Shown here one piece after another: positions 1 to 6,547 of a stretch of DNA of 10,513 nucleotides. The translations under genes were made by a program, and so were the position numbers. Location of the stretch: the NCBI GenBank assembly GCA_033763635.1, contig JANRKG010000165.1, forward strand, positions 1-10,513, written 5' to 3'. The notes beneath the pieces are model-generated. The model searched no databases, was not told where the DNA came from, and worked only from the letters and a program-made list of their open reading frames with translations. The first letter of the stretch is position 1, and each line of letters starts with the position of its first letter. This DNA comes from JANRKG01 sp033763635. Lineage in GTDB: Bacteria; Cyanobacteriota; Cyanobacteriia; GCF-001939115.

Positions 1-293
1 GGGGAGGGCCGACGGGGTGTGATCCGTTTTGGACGAGGTTGAGGAGGTCTGCTTTCGGGATAGCGTCGTTCTTCCAGTTGTTGCCGAACAATTCGCTGAC
101 GATTCTCCATGTAAAGCGCCCAGAACCCAGGCCGGAGTTCATCCATCGTTTGCGCGATCGACCAGAGTTCCAGGGTCATGATGTTGGAAAAGGTTTGATC
201 CGCTTTTTGTAAAGCCATTAACCAATCCATCACATCCCGATTTAAGTCTAACTGGCAATCAGTCACAGACTCCGGCTTGTCAAAGTCATTCAT
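1..293 (-). CDS. Small unrecognised protein, partial (3' end off the left edge)
   Basis: An open frame begins at an ATG (293-291) and stays open to the window edge, giving at least 97 codons. I do not recognise the family. The visible product starts MNDFDKPESV and has an acidic, mixed-helical N-terminal half (DWLMALQKADQTF, then LELWSIAQTMDELRPGFW). A basic, proline-rich stretch follows (RRYPESRPPQPRPKR), which suggests a flexible or nucleic-acid-binding tail. There is no signal peptide or membrane segment. A GGTGGGG tract about 5 nt before the ATG could serve as ribosome binding site. It lies 63 bp downstream of the PilB-like ATPase on the same strand, so co-transcription is plausible. No function is inferred. 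The clean continuous frame and normal codon use support it as a real gene. Confidence 0.6.
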   Translation of the reverse strand, partial: MNDFDKPESVTDCQLDLNRDVMDWLMALQKADQTFSNIMTLELWSIAQTMDELRPGFWALYMENRQRIVRQQLEERRYPESRPPQPRPKRITPRRPS

Positions 294-356
294 GGGTTCC
301 CCACCGTCTGCCTACCCAATTCTAAGGGATTCTGGAGGAAGTCGGGCAACGGGGCA

Positions 357-2138
357 TTACCCTTCCAGGACCCTCAAGTGAGCTGCAACCGGGGGATGGC
401 TCCCCTGATTCGTAGCCAGGGGGATACTCTTGCGTCCATACAGCGCGCTGTGAGGCAACACCCGCAGAATTTCCGAGGTGGTTGTGATGCCTGTCGTGAC
501 TTTTTCGATCGCCGCCACTCGGAAGGAGTCAAAGTTAATCTCATGGAGGTAGCGATGCAGTTGCGTCATGGTGCCTTCGTAAATAATTTGTCGCACCGTG
601 TCATCGATATTGATCAGTTCAATGACCGCTTCCCGTCCTAGATAGCCTGAATTAAAGCAACGGGAACATCCCCGCCCTTTCCGCCATGCCTCAGGATTGG
701 CCTCTTCCAGGGTGAGACCCAGCACTTTGAAGTCTGCGTCGGTTGGGGTGTAGGGTTCCGCACAGTGGGGACAGACTCGCCGCACCAACCGCTGGGCAAC
801 AATCCCTAACAGGGCATCACTAATCAATCCGGGGTCAGGGCCGATATCTTTGAGTCGGGGAATGGCACTAGCTGCGTCATTGGTGTGTAGAGTGGTGAGA
901 ACCAGGTGCCCCGTCAGAGCGGCTCGTATCGCAGTTTCCGCCGTCTCCCCATCCCGAATCTCTCCCAACATAATAATGTCAGGGTCTTGGCGCAAAATGG
1001 CCCGCAACCCAGCCGCAAAGGTCATCCCTGCTTGTTCATGGACCTGGGTTTGAGTAATGCGGGGCAATACATATTCCACCGGGTCTTCCACAGTGACAAC
1101 GTTTACATATTCCGTAGAGATGGCTTGCAAACTGGTATACAGGGTGCTGGTCTTCCCCGATCCGGTCGGACCTGTAAAAATGACCATCCCCTGGGGTTGC
1201 TGGAGCCAGTGCTGATAGATTGCCAGGGTCTTGGGGGTAAATCCAAGCTGATCCATGCTGGAAAAGGGATTCTGCCGGGGCAACAACCGAATCACCGCTT
1301 TCTCCCCACCCACGCAAGGCAGGGTACTCACTCGCATATCTAAACCCAGATCAATTTCTTGTCCATCCGCATACTTCTCCCCTAACCGACCATCCTGGGG
1401 GCGGCGGCTCTCGGCAATGTCCATGTCAGACATGACTTTGAGGGCGACGATCGCCCGCCGACTAATTTCCAGGGGTAGGGTCGTGATATCCCGCAGGATG
1501 CCGTCAATCCGGTAACGGACTCGTAAGCCTTCTGGAATGGGTTCCAGGTGGATGTCGCTGGCCCGATTTCGCAAGGCCCCTGCAATGATGGTTTTGATCC
1601 GGCTAATCTGGTCCGCTGCTTTTGAAAGATAGAGTTCGGTGACTTCACCGATATCTTCCTGCTCCAGTTCCCCCGTGAGCGGATTAACCAGGGGAGTCGC
1701 GTTCAGGCTGGAGGTGTTCGTTTCGAGATTGCGGGTATGGAACCAGGCTCGATAGCTCTTGTCAGCGATCGGAATGATTTTGATGTCCGTCAGAGTTCGT
1801 TCGCTGAGGCGCTGAATTGTCTCCAGGGAAAGAGGAAACGGACTCCCCAGGTAAAAACAGTTCCGCCAGAGCAAGAGGGGGATCACAGGCGGGAGATTGT
1901 CGCGATCGGGAAATTCGCGCAGAAACCGAAAGCTAACTTCTGGGTCTAGTTTGGCTAAATTGACCACTCCATTTTCATCAACAAGCGCCTGGATTGCCTC
2001 TTCACAGGTCATTTCCCCACTTTTCAAACGCTTCCAGATGGAACGATTCATATTGGCCCCCGGATTATTTGCAACGGATTGTTTTTTAGGGGGAACCAGT
2101 TGTTGGATAGCAGTTTGCAGGGGCGTTGAGTCTTGCAT
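357..2138 (-). CDS. PilB/GspE-family type II secretion/type IV pilus assembly ATPase
   Basis: This is a hexameric cytoplasmic ATPase that powers pilus extension or type II secretion. Residue numbers here count from the upstream TTG at 2198. Visible motifs are Walker A GPTGSGKTS (343-351), the Asp box VEDPVEY (370-376), a Walker B region RQDPDIIMLGEIRD (403-416), the His box TGHLVLTTLHTND (429-441) and a tetracysteine zinc site (C476xxC479 and C511xxC514). RASDIHLEP near 212-220 is the usual N2-domain signature. PilT lacks the zinc site, so this is an assembly-type rather than a retraction ATPase. The N-terminal region is short and I see no clear MshEN domain. I chose the ATG at 2138, preceded by GGAG only 3 nt away. 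A TTG at 2198, with AGGA 4 nt upstream, would add 20 residues, and an ATG at 2051 is also possible. No pilT, pilC or gsp partner is in view, so PilB and GspE cannot be separated. Confidence 0.93.
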   Translation of the reverse strand: MQDSTPLQTAIQQLVPPKKQSVANNPGANMNRSIWKRLKSGEMTCEEAIQALVDENGVVNLAKLDPEVSFRFLREFPDRDNLPPVIPLLLWRNCFYLGSPFPLSLETIQRLSERTLTDIKIIPIADKSYRAWFHTRNLETNTSSLNATPLVNPLTGELEQEDIGEVTELYLSKAADQISRIKTIIAGALRNRASDIHLEPIPEGLRVRYRIDGILRDITTLPLEISRRAIVALKVMSDMDIAESRRPQDGRLGEKYADGQEIDLGLDMRVSTLPCVGGEKAVIRLLPRQNPFSSMDQLGFTPKTLAIYQHWLQQPQGMVIFTGPTGSGKTSTLYTSLQAISTEYVNVVTVEDPVEYVLPRITQTQVHEQAGMTFAAGLRAILRQDPDIIMLGEIRDGETAETAIRAALTGHLVLTTLHTNDAASAIPRLKDIGPDPGLISDALLGIVAQRLVRRVCPHCAEPYTPTDADFKVLGLTLEEANPEAWRKGRGCSRCFNSGYLGREAVIELINIDDTVRQIIYEGTMTQLHRYLHEINFDSFRVAAIEKVTTGITTTSEILRVLPHSALYGRKSIPLATNQGSHPPVAAHLRVLEG

Positions 2139-2198
2139 AAGCTCCGAAACAGGGATGACGGGATCAGGGAAAAAATGAGGACTAGAGAACAGTATCAA

Positions 2199-2595
2199 GG
2201 ATTCCTGGAGCTTGCTTGTCTTATAGATTACAAGAGGCGATCGCAGGGATCATTTACATCATGACCCAAGTAGGACAGACGTGCCCTTCGGAAAATCCTG
2301 AGTTTCAAGTAAAAAACAATCATTTAGCAGGGAAAAAGATTGTTTCCAGATTTTTACGGTCATCCTAGCAAGAATCTTTCCCGCTTCCCGGAGAAGACCC
2401 ATCCTTTCGGCTTTCTTCATCTGACCTTGATAGGTTGCAGTCGTTGATAGCTTGGAACCTTACCTCCGTGTTTCCTCTGAACTTCCCTAAAGGTGGAGAA
2501 AACCCCCCTAAAATTTCCGTGCTATCCCTCGCCAAGATCTAAAAGGCCTGAGGCACCATTCAAAAAGATGGGCCAGACACGATCGGGAGAAAACA
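2199..2595. other. Intergenic region between divergent PilB-like and Mo-nitro_C genes
   Basis: About 400 bp without a credible coding frame. It must hold the promoters of both flanking divergent genes, but I see no convincing -35/-10 pair. It contains one HIP1 octamer (2237-2244) and a weak 17-bp direct duplication sharing TTGATAG (2427-2433 and 2444-2450). The end of the region, GGGAG at 2585-2589, is the likely ribosome binding site of the plus-strand gene. Confidence 0.5.
2237..2244. repeat. HIP1 octamer
   Basis: Perfect GCGATCGC in the intergenic region upstream of the PilB-like gene. It supports a cyanobacterial origin. Confidence 0.9.
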
Positions 2596-2964
2596 ATGGG
2601 TATCTCGAATGCGACACCTCAAGCAACCTCTTCAGAAACCTGGATTTGGGTGGAGTCCGCTCCGATTCAATCCTCTCTCTATACAGGCAGCAGTTCATTC
2701 CCTAAACGTGATTGGCTGCGGCCTCTGCGTCAGTGGATTGATAACTACGAGATTAAAGATCCCGCCATCGCCCACCAAATTTGCTCCCTGATCCCTACCC
2801 AATGCCCCTTCGCGAGAGATATCACCTTTCTGGGAAAACGGCTGCTTCGCATTCCCCCCCTGTGTAAGCTCAATCCACTTTATGAGGAAGTGGTTGCTCT
2901 CCGGTTCCGGGCACTCTGTTATCTGGCAGACGAATGTGGCGAAGATGTGAGTCGTTATTGTTAG
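2596..2964 (+). CDS. Mo-dependent nitrogenase C-terminal (Mo-nitro_C) domain protein
   Basis: A 122-residue protein matching the cyanobacterial Mo-nitro_C family, named after a domain found at the end of some nitrogenase-linked proteins but usually occurring as a small stand-alone protein of unknown function. The family core spans roughly residues 38-122. It includes IPTQCPFARD, RIPPLCKLNPLYEEV, LRFRALCYLADECGED and a terminal Cys. Cysteines at 63, 70, 90, 108, 114 and 122 suggest metal or redox chemistry, which is inference. The first 35 residues are Ser/Thr-rich and low in complexity. The start is well supported by GGGAG 6 nt upstream of ATG. No nif genes are in the window, so the name should not be read as evidence of nitrogen fixation. 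It is monocistronic and convergent with petA. Confidence 0.87.
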   Translation: MGISNATPQATSSETWIWVESAPIQSSLYTGSSSFPKRDWLRPLRQWIDNYEIKDPAIAHQICSLIPTQCPFARDITFLGKRLLRIPPLCKLNPLYEEVVALRFRALCYLADECGEDVSRYC

Positions 2965-3007
2965 GGAATTTTCTTCCTGAGCAAAGCCGAAGAAATCGGG
3001 TAAGCTT

Positions 3008-3033
3008 GTTCCCTTCGACTTCGCTCAGGGAAC
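3008..3033. repeat. Palindromic element with GTTCCCT/AGGGAAC arms
   Basis: Seven-base perfect inverted arms (3008-3014 and 3027-3033) flank a 12-nt centre, TCGACTTCGCTC. From memory, sequences of the form CCCTTCGACTnCGCTCAGGG recur as dispersed palindromes in many bacterial genomes, cyanobacteria among them, so this is probably one copy of a REP-like element. It lies 43 bp after the Mo-nitro_C stop and could fold at the end of that transcript. No T tract follows, so it is not a standard terminator. Confidence 0.6.
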
Positions 3034-3041
3034 CTATCATC

Positions 3042-3077
3042 AAAAAATCCCCGATTTCTGCTGGAAATCAGGGATTT
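3042..3077 (-). terminator. Rho-independent-type terminator of petA
   Basis: On the minus strand, 44 nt past the petA stop, AAATCCCTGATTTC pairs with GAAATCGGGGATTT (13 of 14 positions) around a 5-nt loop, CAGCA, and runs directly into six T residues. In plus coordinates the arms are 3045-3058 and 3064-3077, and the A tract is 3042-3047. The left arm can alternatively pair with 2991-3000 (AGAAATCGGG), which would enclose the neighbouring palindrome. The position at the end of the petC-petA unit fits termination. Confidence 0.78.
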
Positions 3078-3121
3078 GAACTGTCTAGGCCAGGACCGGA
3101 AAGCCCTGACCGATGACCAGC

Positions 3122-4102
3122 TTAGAAATTCATCTCAGCCGCCTGAACCTTCTCAACCTGCTTCTTCTTCAGAACCAGCATAATTTGAGAGAGGGTCACG
3201 ATCGCGAAGAAAGCCATCAGCCACTTGACGCGATCGGGGCTTTGCAACACGATTTCCTTATCGATTTGACCGAAACCACCCACATTAGGATTGGTGGTGA
3301 GTACCTCCCCTGCCTTGACTTCCTGCCCTTCAGAAACGAGCAGTTCTGGCCCCGGAGGAATGGTATCTACGGTGGTAGAACCTTCTTCTGACTGGATCGT
3401 TACTTGATAGCCACCATCTTCAGCTTTAGCGATCTGGGTAATTTTTCCGGCAACCGAGGCATTGAAAACCCCATTATTGCTCTTCTCACCCGTCGGATAA
3501 ACCTGACCACGCCCCCGGTTTGCACCTACATGGACAGAATACTTACCAAAGTGGATATTCTTGTCGGTAGCGGGGTTGGGAGACAGCACAGGGAACACGA
3601 TTTCCTGGTACTGTTCACCGGGCAAAGGACCAACCACTACGATATTTTCTTGAGTTTCGCTGTAGGGCTGGAAGTACACATCCCCAACCTTTTCCTTCAT
3701 TTCTTCGGGAATGCGATCGGGAGGAGCAATTTTGAACCCTTCAGGCAACAGAACCACTGCACCCACATTCAGGGGGCCTTTGCTGCCATCGGAGTAGACT
3801 TGCTGAACTGTGGTATCGTAGGGAATTTTGACAACCGCTTCAAATACGGTGTCGGGCAAAACGGCCTGAGGGACTTCCGCTTCGGTAGGTTTAGCAGCCA
3901 AGTGGCAGTTAGCGCAAACGATCCGACCCGTTGCTTCACGGGGATTGGTATAGGCTTGCTGGGCAAAGATGGGGTAAGCACTCGCCTCTCTGGGGAAAGC
4001 CAGCCCACCTGCCAGCAGCATCGCGATCGCCACGAAGGAAACCAGAGTCCTCCGCCAGACCTGAGGCAAAATGAAACCAGCTAATAAAGACTTCTTTTTC
4101 AT
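3122..4102 (-). CDS. petA: Apocytochrome f of the cytochrome b6f complex
   Basis: Cytochrome f carries a covalent c-type heme and passes electrons from the Rieske protein to plastocyanin or cytochrome c6 on the thylakoid lumen side. From the ATG at 4102 the protein is 326 residues, the normal length. A signal peptide (about 1-42; hydrophobic core near 20-34, ending REASA) precedes the mature start YPIFAQQ at Y43, whose N-terminal amine is the expected axial heme ligand. The heme motif CANCH is at 63-67. The conserved core includes PTGRIVCANC-like, LPGEQYQEIVFPVLSPNP and HVGANRGRGQVYP segments. One membrane helix (about 294-311) is followed by a short stromal tail ending AAEMNF. A TTG at 4120 would add six residues, but ATG-KKK fits a signal peptide better. 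There is no strong Shine-Dalgarno sequence. It lies downstream of petC in the same direction. Confidence 0.98.
   Translation of the reverse strand: MKKKSLLAGFILPQVWRRTLVSFVAIAMLLAGGLAFPREASAYPIFAQQAYTNPREATGRIVCANCHLAAKPTEAEVPQAVLPDTVFEAVVKIPYDTTVQQVYSDGSKGPLNVGAVVLLPEGFKIAPPDRIPEEMKEKVGDVYFQPYSETQENIVVVGPLPGEQYQEIVFPVLSPNPATDKNIHFGKYSVHVGANRGRGQVYPTGEKSNNGVFNASVAGKITQIAKAEDGGYQVTIQSEEGSTTVDTIPPGPELLVSEGQEVKAGEVLTTNPNVGGFGQIDKEIVLQSPDRVKWLMAFFAIVTLSQIMLVLKKKQVEKVQAAEMNF
4023..4030. repeat. HIP1 octamer inside petA
   Basis: A perfect GCGATCGC palindrome, over-represented in many cyanobacterial genomes. It lies within the signal-peptide coding part of petA. Further perfect copies in the window are at 2237-2244 and 5422-5429. 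Confidence 0.9.
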
Positions 4103-4158
4103 CTCAAGGATTGACAACAAATAAAGTTTGGTATCTCACCGAAGGCCCAGCAAACTGA

Positions 4159-4188
4159 ATATCTGGCAAAACCATATCTGGCAAAACC
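4159..4188. repeat. Exact 15-bp tandem duplication upstream of petA
   Basis: ATATCTGGCAAAACC occurs twice head-to-tail (4159-4173 and 4174-4188), followed by a GATAT remnant. On the petA-sense strand each unit can fold into a small hairpin, with ATATC pairing with GATAT and GG with CC around a T-rich loop. It starts 57 bp before the petA ATG, within the petC-petA spacer or petA leader. Confidence 0.9.
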
Positions 4189-4231
4189 GATATTTAAGTG
4201 AACTGTAATCGGCTGAGTCAACATCATCGGG

Positions 4232-4291
4232 CGGGATGATTGAACGAAACGGGATGAACGAAACAGGATGCATGAAACGGGATGAACGAAA
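4232..4291. repeat. 14-bp tandem array, four copies, in the petC-petA spacer
   Basis: Units with consensus CGGGATGAACGAAA. Copies are at 4232-4249 (expanded to 18 bp by four extra bases), 4250-4263 (exact), 4264-4277 (CAGGATGCATGAAA) and 4278-4291 (exact). There is no coding frame across it. It looks like a local duplication and has no relation in sequence to the 15-bp array nearby. Confidence 0.9.
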
Positions 4292-4366
4292 TGCCATCTA
4301 GATCTATCTAATTAAAGACAAAAGACAGCAGACCGTTTAAATCATAAGGGGCTGAAAAGCTGGGGA

Positions 4367-4906
4367 TCAAGTCCACCAGGGAGCTTCCCCAGTCCGGAAG
4401 TCAGTTTCAGTCCAGGGGGTAAAAGAAACCTTGTCGTCTGCTACAGTTGCATGAACCAGCGCGAGGGACAGAGGCGCGGGACCGCGAACTACCTTTCCGG
4501 TGCTGTCATACTGGGAACCATGACAGGGACAAATAAATTTGTTCTCGCCATTGTTCCAGGGCACAACACAACCCAGGTGGGTGCAGACGGCATTGATTCC
4601 GTAGTTTGCCAAGTTCCCATCATCCTGCACAACGATATAGGTGGGATCGCCCTTCAATCCTTGAGCCAGCGTTCGCTCGCCTACATTGTGGGTGGACAGA
4701 AAATTGCTGACAGAGACATCGTTCCCTAACGCATCTTTGGCCGTCACACCACCGCCAGCACCCCCCTTGGAGGGTGGAATAAAGTATTTTACAACCGGGT
4801 AGAGCGCTCCAAGAGCTGTGCCTGTGACTGCGCCAAAGGTCAGAAAATTCATAAATTGACGACGACCCATGCTGGGTACGTCTGCAGATCCAGAAATTTG
4901 AGCCAT
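4367..4906 (-). CDS. petC: Rieske iron-sulfur subunit of the cytochrome b6f complex
   Basis: A 179-residue protein, the usual size, holding the [2Fe-2S] cluster that oxidises plastoquinol and reduces cytochrome f. The N-terminus has a twin-arginine motif (GRRQFMNFL, R15-R16) followed by one uncleaved membrane anchor (about 19-43) and a glycine-rich hinge (KGGAGGG, 47-53). This is the Tat-dependent signal anchor typical of the family. Cluster-binding boxes are CTHLGC (108-113) and CPCHGS (126-131). The expected ligands are C108, H110, C126 and H129, with a C113-C128 disulfide. GPAPLSLAL (142-150) is the Pro loop. The ATG at 4906 is supported by the conserved N-terminal arrangement, though no good ribosome binding site precedes it. 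It is the first gene of a probable petC-petA transcript. Confidence 0.98.
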   Translation of the reverse strand: MAQISGSADVPSMGRRQFMNFLTFGAVTGTALGALYPVVKYFIPPSKGGAGGGVTAKDALGNDVSVSNFLSTHNVGERTLAQGLKGDPTYIVVQDDGNLANYGINAVCTHLGCVVPWNNGENKFICPCHGSQYDSTGKVVRGPAPLSLALVHATVADDKVSFTPWTETDFRTGEAPWWT

Positions 4907-5036
4907 GATCTAATGCAATAACCCGTGTTTTGTAATGATTTACCTTGATCCCGCCAGTCTAAAGCAGACCTGTAAGACAGGCTTGCAATCCAGGGGTACG
5001 GGGCACAGATTGGAGCGCAATTGGGGCATAGACACT

Positions 5037-5081
5037 CAAGGAAAGAACATCCAAGGAACTCATGCCCAAGGAACTAACACC
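5037..5081. repeat. Degenerate 15-bp tandem array, three copies
   Basis: CAAGGAA recurs at 5037, 5052 and 5067, exactly 15 bp apart. The units are CAAGGAAAGAACATC, CAAGGAACTCATGCC and CAAGGAACTAACACC. The left half of each unit is conserved and the right half has drifted. It lies between divergent petC and the DUF3067-type gene. Confidence 0.75.
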
Positions 5082-5118
5082 ACCTGAGCCTGTAACACCT
5101 GCAACACTAGCCAGAGAC

Positions 5119-5139
5119 AGCAGCCTTACTAAGACTGCT
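5119..5139. promoter_or_regulatory. Imperfect 21-bp palindrome, possible operator
   Basis: AGCAG-c-CTTA-C-TAAG-a-CTGCT is symmetric at 9 of 10 paired positions around a central C. Being inside a divergent promoter region, it could be a protein-binding site or a small RNA hairpin. No regulator is recognised from the sequence. Confidence 0.35.
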
Positions 5140-5253
5140 ATCCATACTTTTCCTGCTTAGGTATTATTACATTCTTTGACATAACAATTTGCAGGATTTC
5201 TGAGAATCCCAGCTTGCTTTGCTACGAATTGTGAAAAGGATTATGGTTAGATC

Positions 5254-5574
5254 ATGATGCTTGGAAAAGATCTGCAACAAATTCTTTTAAAAAAATGGGG
5301 ACGGTCCTACGACATTCAACTCCGTCGGACTCAGGGAAAGATTTTTGTTCAGGTAATGTGGAAATACCTGGAGCAAGCCTCATTCCCCATGACGGAAGCA
5401 GAATACCTCTCCCATTTAGATGCGATCGCCACTTACTTAGTTGCTTGGAATGGGGTCAAGCAAGTTCAGGAGTACCTTGAGCGAACCCGCGAACGGCCCC
5501 GACTGGGCAAAGCAGTAAGCATTCCTTTAGACCTGGGCGATCGAGCCTCCGAATGGATGATTGAAGACTTTTAA
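5254..5574 (+). CDS. DUF3067-family small protein
   Basis: A 106-residue soluble protein that I place in the cyanobacterial/plastid DUF3067 family. This rests on remembered family features: the LGKDLQQILLKKWGRSYDIQLRR start, then VMWKYLEQASFPMTEAEYLSHLDAIA in the middle, then LVAWNGVKQVQEYLERTRERPRLGKAVSIPLDLG. No membrane segment, signal peptide or metal motif is visible; it looks mainly helical with some beta strand. The start is either ATG of an ATGATG pair (5254 or 5257). AAGGA at 5236-5240 is somewhat far (13 nt) for a ribosome binding site. It is divergent from petC, and I recall the family occurring near petC-petA in other cyanobacteria, so a role tied to b6f or Rieske biogenesis is possible. 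That is inference, and the molecular function is not known to me. Confidence 0.8.
   Translation: MMLGKDLQQILLKKWGRSYDIQLRRTQGKIFVQVMWKYLEQASFPMTEAEYLSHLDAIATYLVAWNGVKQVQEYLERTRERPRLGKAVSIPLDLGDRASEWMIEDF
5422..5429. repeat. HIP1 octamer inside the DUF3067-type gene
   Basis: Perfect GCGATCGC within the coding region, encoding part of DAIAT. Confidence 0.9.
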
Positions 5575-5651
5575 GAATACTAAGTTTTTTAAAGCAATTC
5601 GGTTTGTTTGTCTTATTATTAAAGGAAGATCTCAATTTTTTCAATAACTTT

Positions 5652-5699
5652 TAGCAATCAAGGATGCTAGCGATTAAGCATGCTAGGAATCAAGGCTGC
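5652..5699. repeat. 16-bp tandem array, three copies
   Basis: Units TAGCAATCAAGGATGC (5652-5667), TAGCGATTAAGCATGC (5668-5683) and TAGGAATCAAGGCTGC (5684-5699), then a TAGC remnant. The unit ends and starts form GCTAGC-like palindromes at the junctions. It lies 78 bp after the DUF3067-type stop. Confidence 0.88.
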
Positions 5700-5800
5700 T
5701 AGCTTTATTAAAATTGGTTATTCGATCGGTGATTATTCAGTTAGCCTATTTGTTTTATTGTTTTTTTAATTGTGTTTCTTTCATTAATCGACTTGTTGGA

Positions 5801-5855
5801 TTGGTTTAACTAAATTGGTCTAACTAATTGGTCTAACTAAATTGGTCTAACTAAA
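5801..5855. repeat. 14-bp tandem array, four copies
   Basis: Consensus TTGGTCTAACTAAA. Copies are at 5801-5814 (one change, TTGGTTTAACTAAA), 5815-5827 (one A missing), 5828-5841 (exact) and 5842-5855 (exact). It is the best-preserved array in the gap before the RelA/SpoT gene, suggesting recent expansion. Confidence 0.92.
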
Positions 5856-6271
5856 GTTATCAACTTGTTCAGGTTTGCTGCTAGGTTCCTGAAGTTCGTC
5901 GGTAAGGTTGACTGGGAAATCGATCTAGGCAGATGCTTGGGAGGTTTTGATGGAAAAGATATTTTTAAGGTCAGTATTGATTGCAGGGATCAAAAAATAC
6001 TGCTAAAGGGACGCAATTCAAGCAAAAATCAAGCGGAAATTTATTGATAGGAAGTTAATAGCATCAGGTCTGAAAAATAGAAATTTGGTTCCCAAATAGA
6101 CGCTGTTCCAGTTCTTCCTTTGATTTTATCTCTTTAGACTTTGTGAACTGAGGTGAGTCTCAAGTCTATCTCCAAAGTGGCTGCTGTTCTTGATTCTAGT
6201 CTCTATTTTCGTATTTATTCCTGTAGTATCGTTCTCTATATCTTTCGACTTCTTACAACTGTTGCCCCTAT

Positions 6272-6301
6272 CTCTGATGACTAACCCTCTGATGCTTAAC
6301 G
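6272..6301. repeat. Degenerate 15-bp tandem duplication
   Basis: CTCTGATGACTAACC (6272-6286) is followed directly by CTCTGATGCTTAACG (6287-6301), with 12 of 15 positions identical. With only two diverged copies, chance is harder to exclude than for the other arrays. Confidence 0.6.
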
Positions 6302-6419
6302 TATTTGCTCATTCTTTTGGGAGGTGATTGTAACAACGATTGGTAGCATTTTTTGAACACCATCCCTCTGATAGGTTCCTGTAAGGGCAATTACTGAAAC
6401 CATGATTCAAATAACCTGT

Positions 6420-6467
6420 TCAGGTAACTCGTTGGTCAGGTGAGTCGTTAATCAGGTTGAGCCGTTC
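6420..6467. repeat. 16-bp tandem array, three copies
   Basis: Units TCAGGTAACTCGTTGG (6420-6435), TCAGGTGAGTCGTTAA (6436-6451) and TCAGGTTGAGCCGTTC (6452-6467). TCAGGT and the internal GTT positions are conserved. The array ends where the 6465-6495 hairpin begins, about 110 bp before the RelA/SpoT start. Confidence 0.82.
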
Positions 6468-6495
6468 CCATTTCTGCCAAGAAAGTAAATGGGAA
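6465..6495. promoter_or_regulatory. 9-bp hairpin in the RelA/SpoT leader
   Basis: TTCCCATTT (6465-6473) and AAATGGGAA (6487-6495) are perfect inverted arms around a 13-nt loop. An alternative inner stem (TTTCT with AGAAA) competes with it. No T tract follows, so it is more likely a leader structure or binding site than a terminator. Role unknown. Confidence 0.45.
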
Positions 6496-6547
6496 AGCAA
6501 CCTTCTATAGATACTTTTGTATATTGGAATACATCCCGTCCCCAAGC

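Larger units (their letters stand above)
4907..5253. other. Divergent petC / DUF3067 intergenic region
   Basis: 347 bp that must contain the petC promoter (minus) and the promoter of the plus-strand gene. It holds a degenerate 15-bp array (5037-5081), an imperfect 21-bp palindrome (5119-5139) and a small CCTGT/ACAGG hairpin (4969-4981). A TTGACA hexamer at 5176-5181 reads towards the plus-strand gene but has no good -10 partner at 16-18 bp. No credible coding frame is present. Confidence 0.5.

Noticed and set aside
906..1343. 145-codon plus-strand frame opposite the PilB-like gene
   Set aside because: Antisense shadow of the Walker A/B region, with no ribosome binding site or homology signal.
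2596..2964. Evidence for nitrogen fixation
   Set aside because: The Mo-nitro_C family occurs as a stand-alone protein; no nifH, nifD, nifK or accessory gene is in the window.
3404..4084. 226-codon plus-strand frame opposite petA
   Set aside because: It is fully antisense to a certain petA gene, and its product has no family character; long shadow frames are common opposite genes of this codon use.
5176..5207. TTGACA hexamer as a -35 element for the DUF3067-type gene
   Set aside because: No plausible -10 hexamer lies 16-18 bp downstream; the nearest candidate (GAGAAT) is at 20 bp.
5243..5257. Four-codon leader frame (ATG GTT AGA TCA TGA) whose stop overlaps the DUF3067-type ATG
   Set aside because: AAGGA is only 2 nt before this ATG, too close for normal initiation, and such short frames arise by chance.
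5652..5855. CRISPR array
   Set aside because: Units are directly adjacent with no spacers, are only 13-16 bp long and no cas genes are nearby.
5865..6047. 60-codon plus-strand frame starting at TTG in the gap before the RelA/SpoT gene
   Set aside because: No ribosome binding site, a rare start, no recognisable family and no coding-like codon use; it probably reflects chance in AT-rich DNA.
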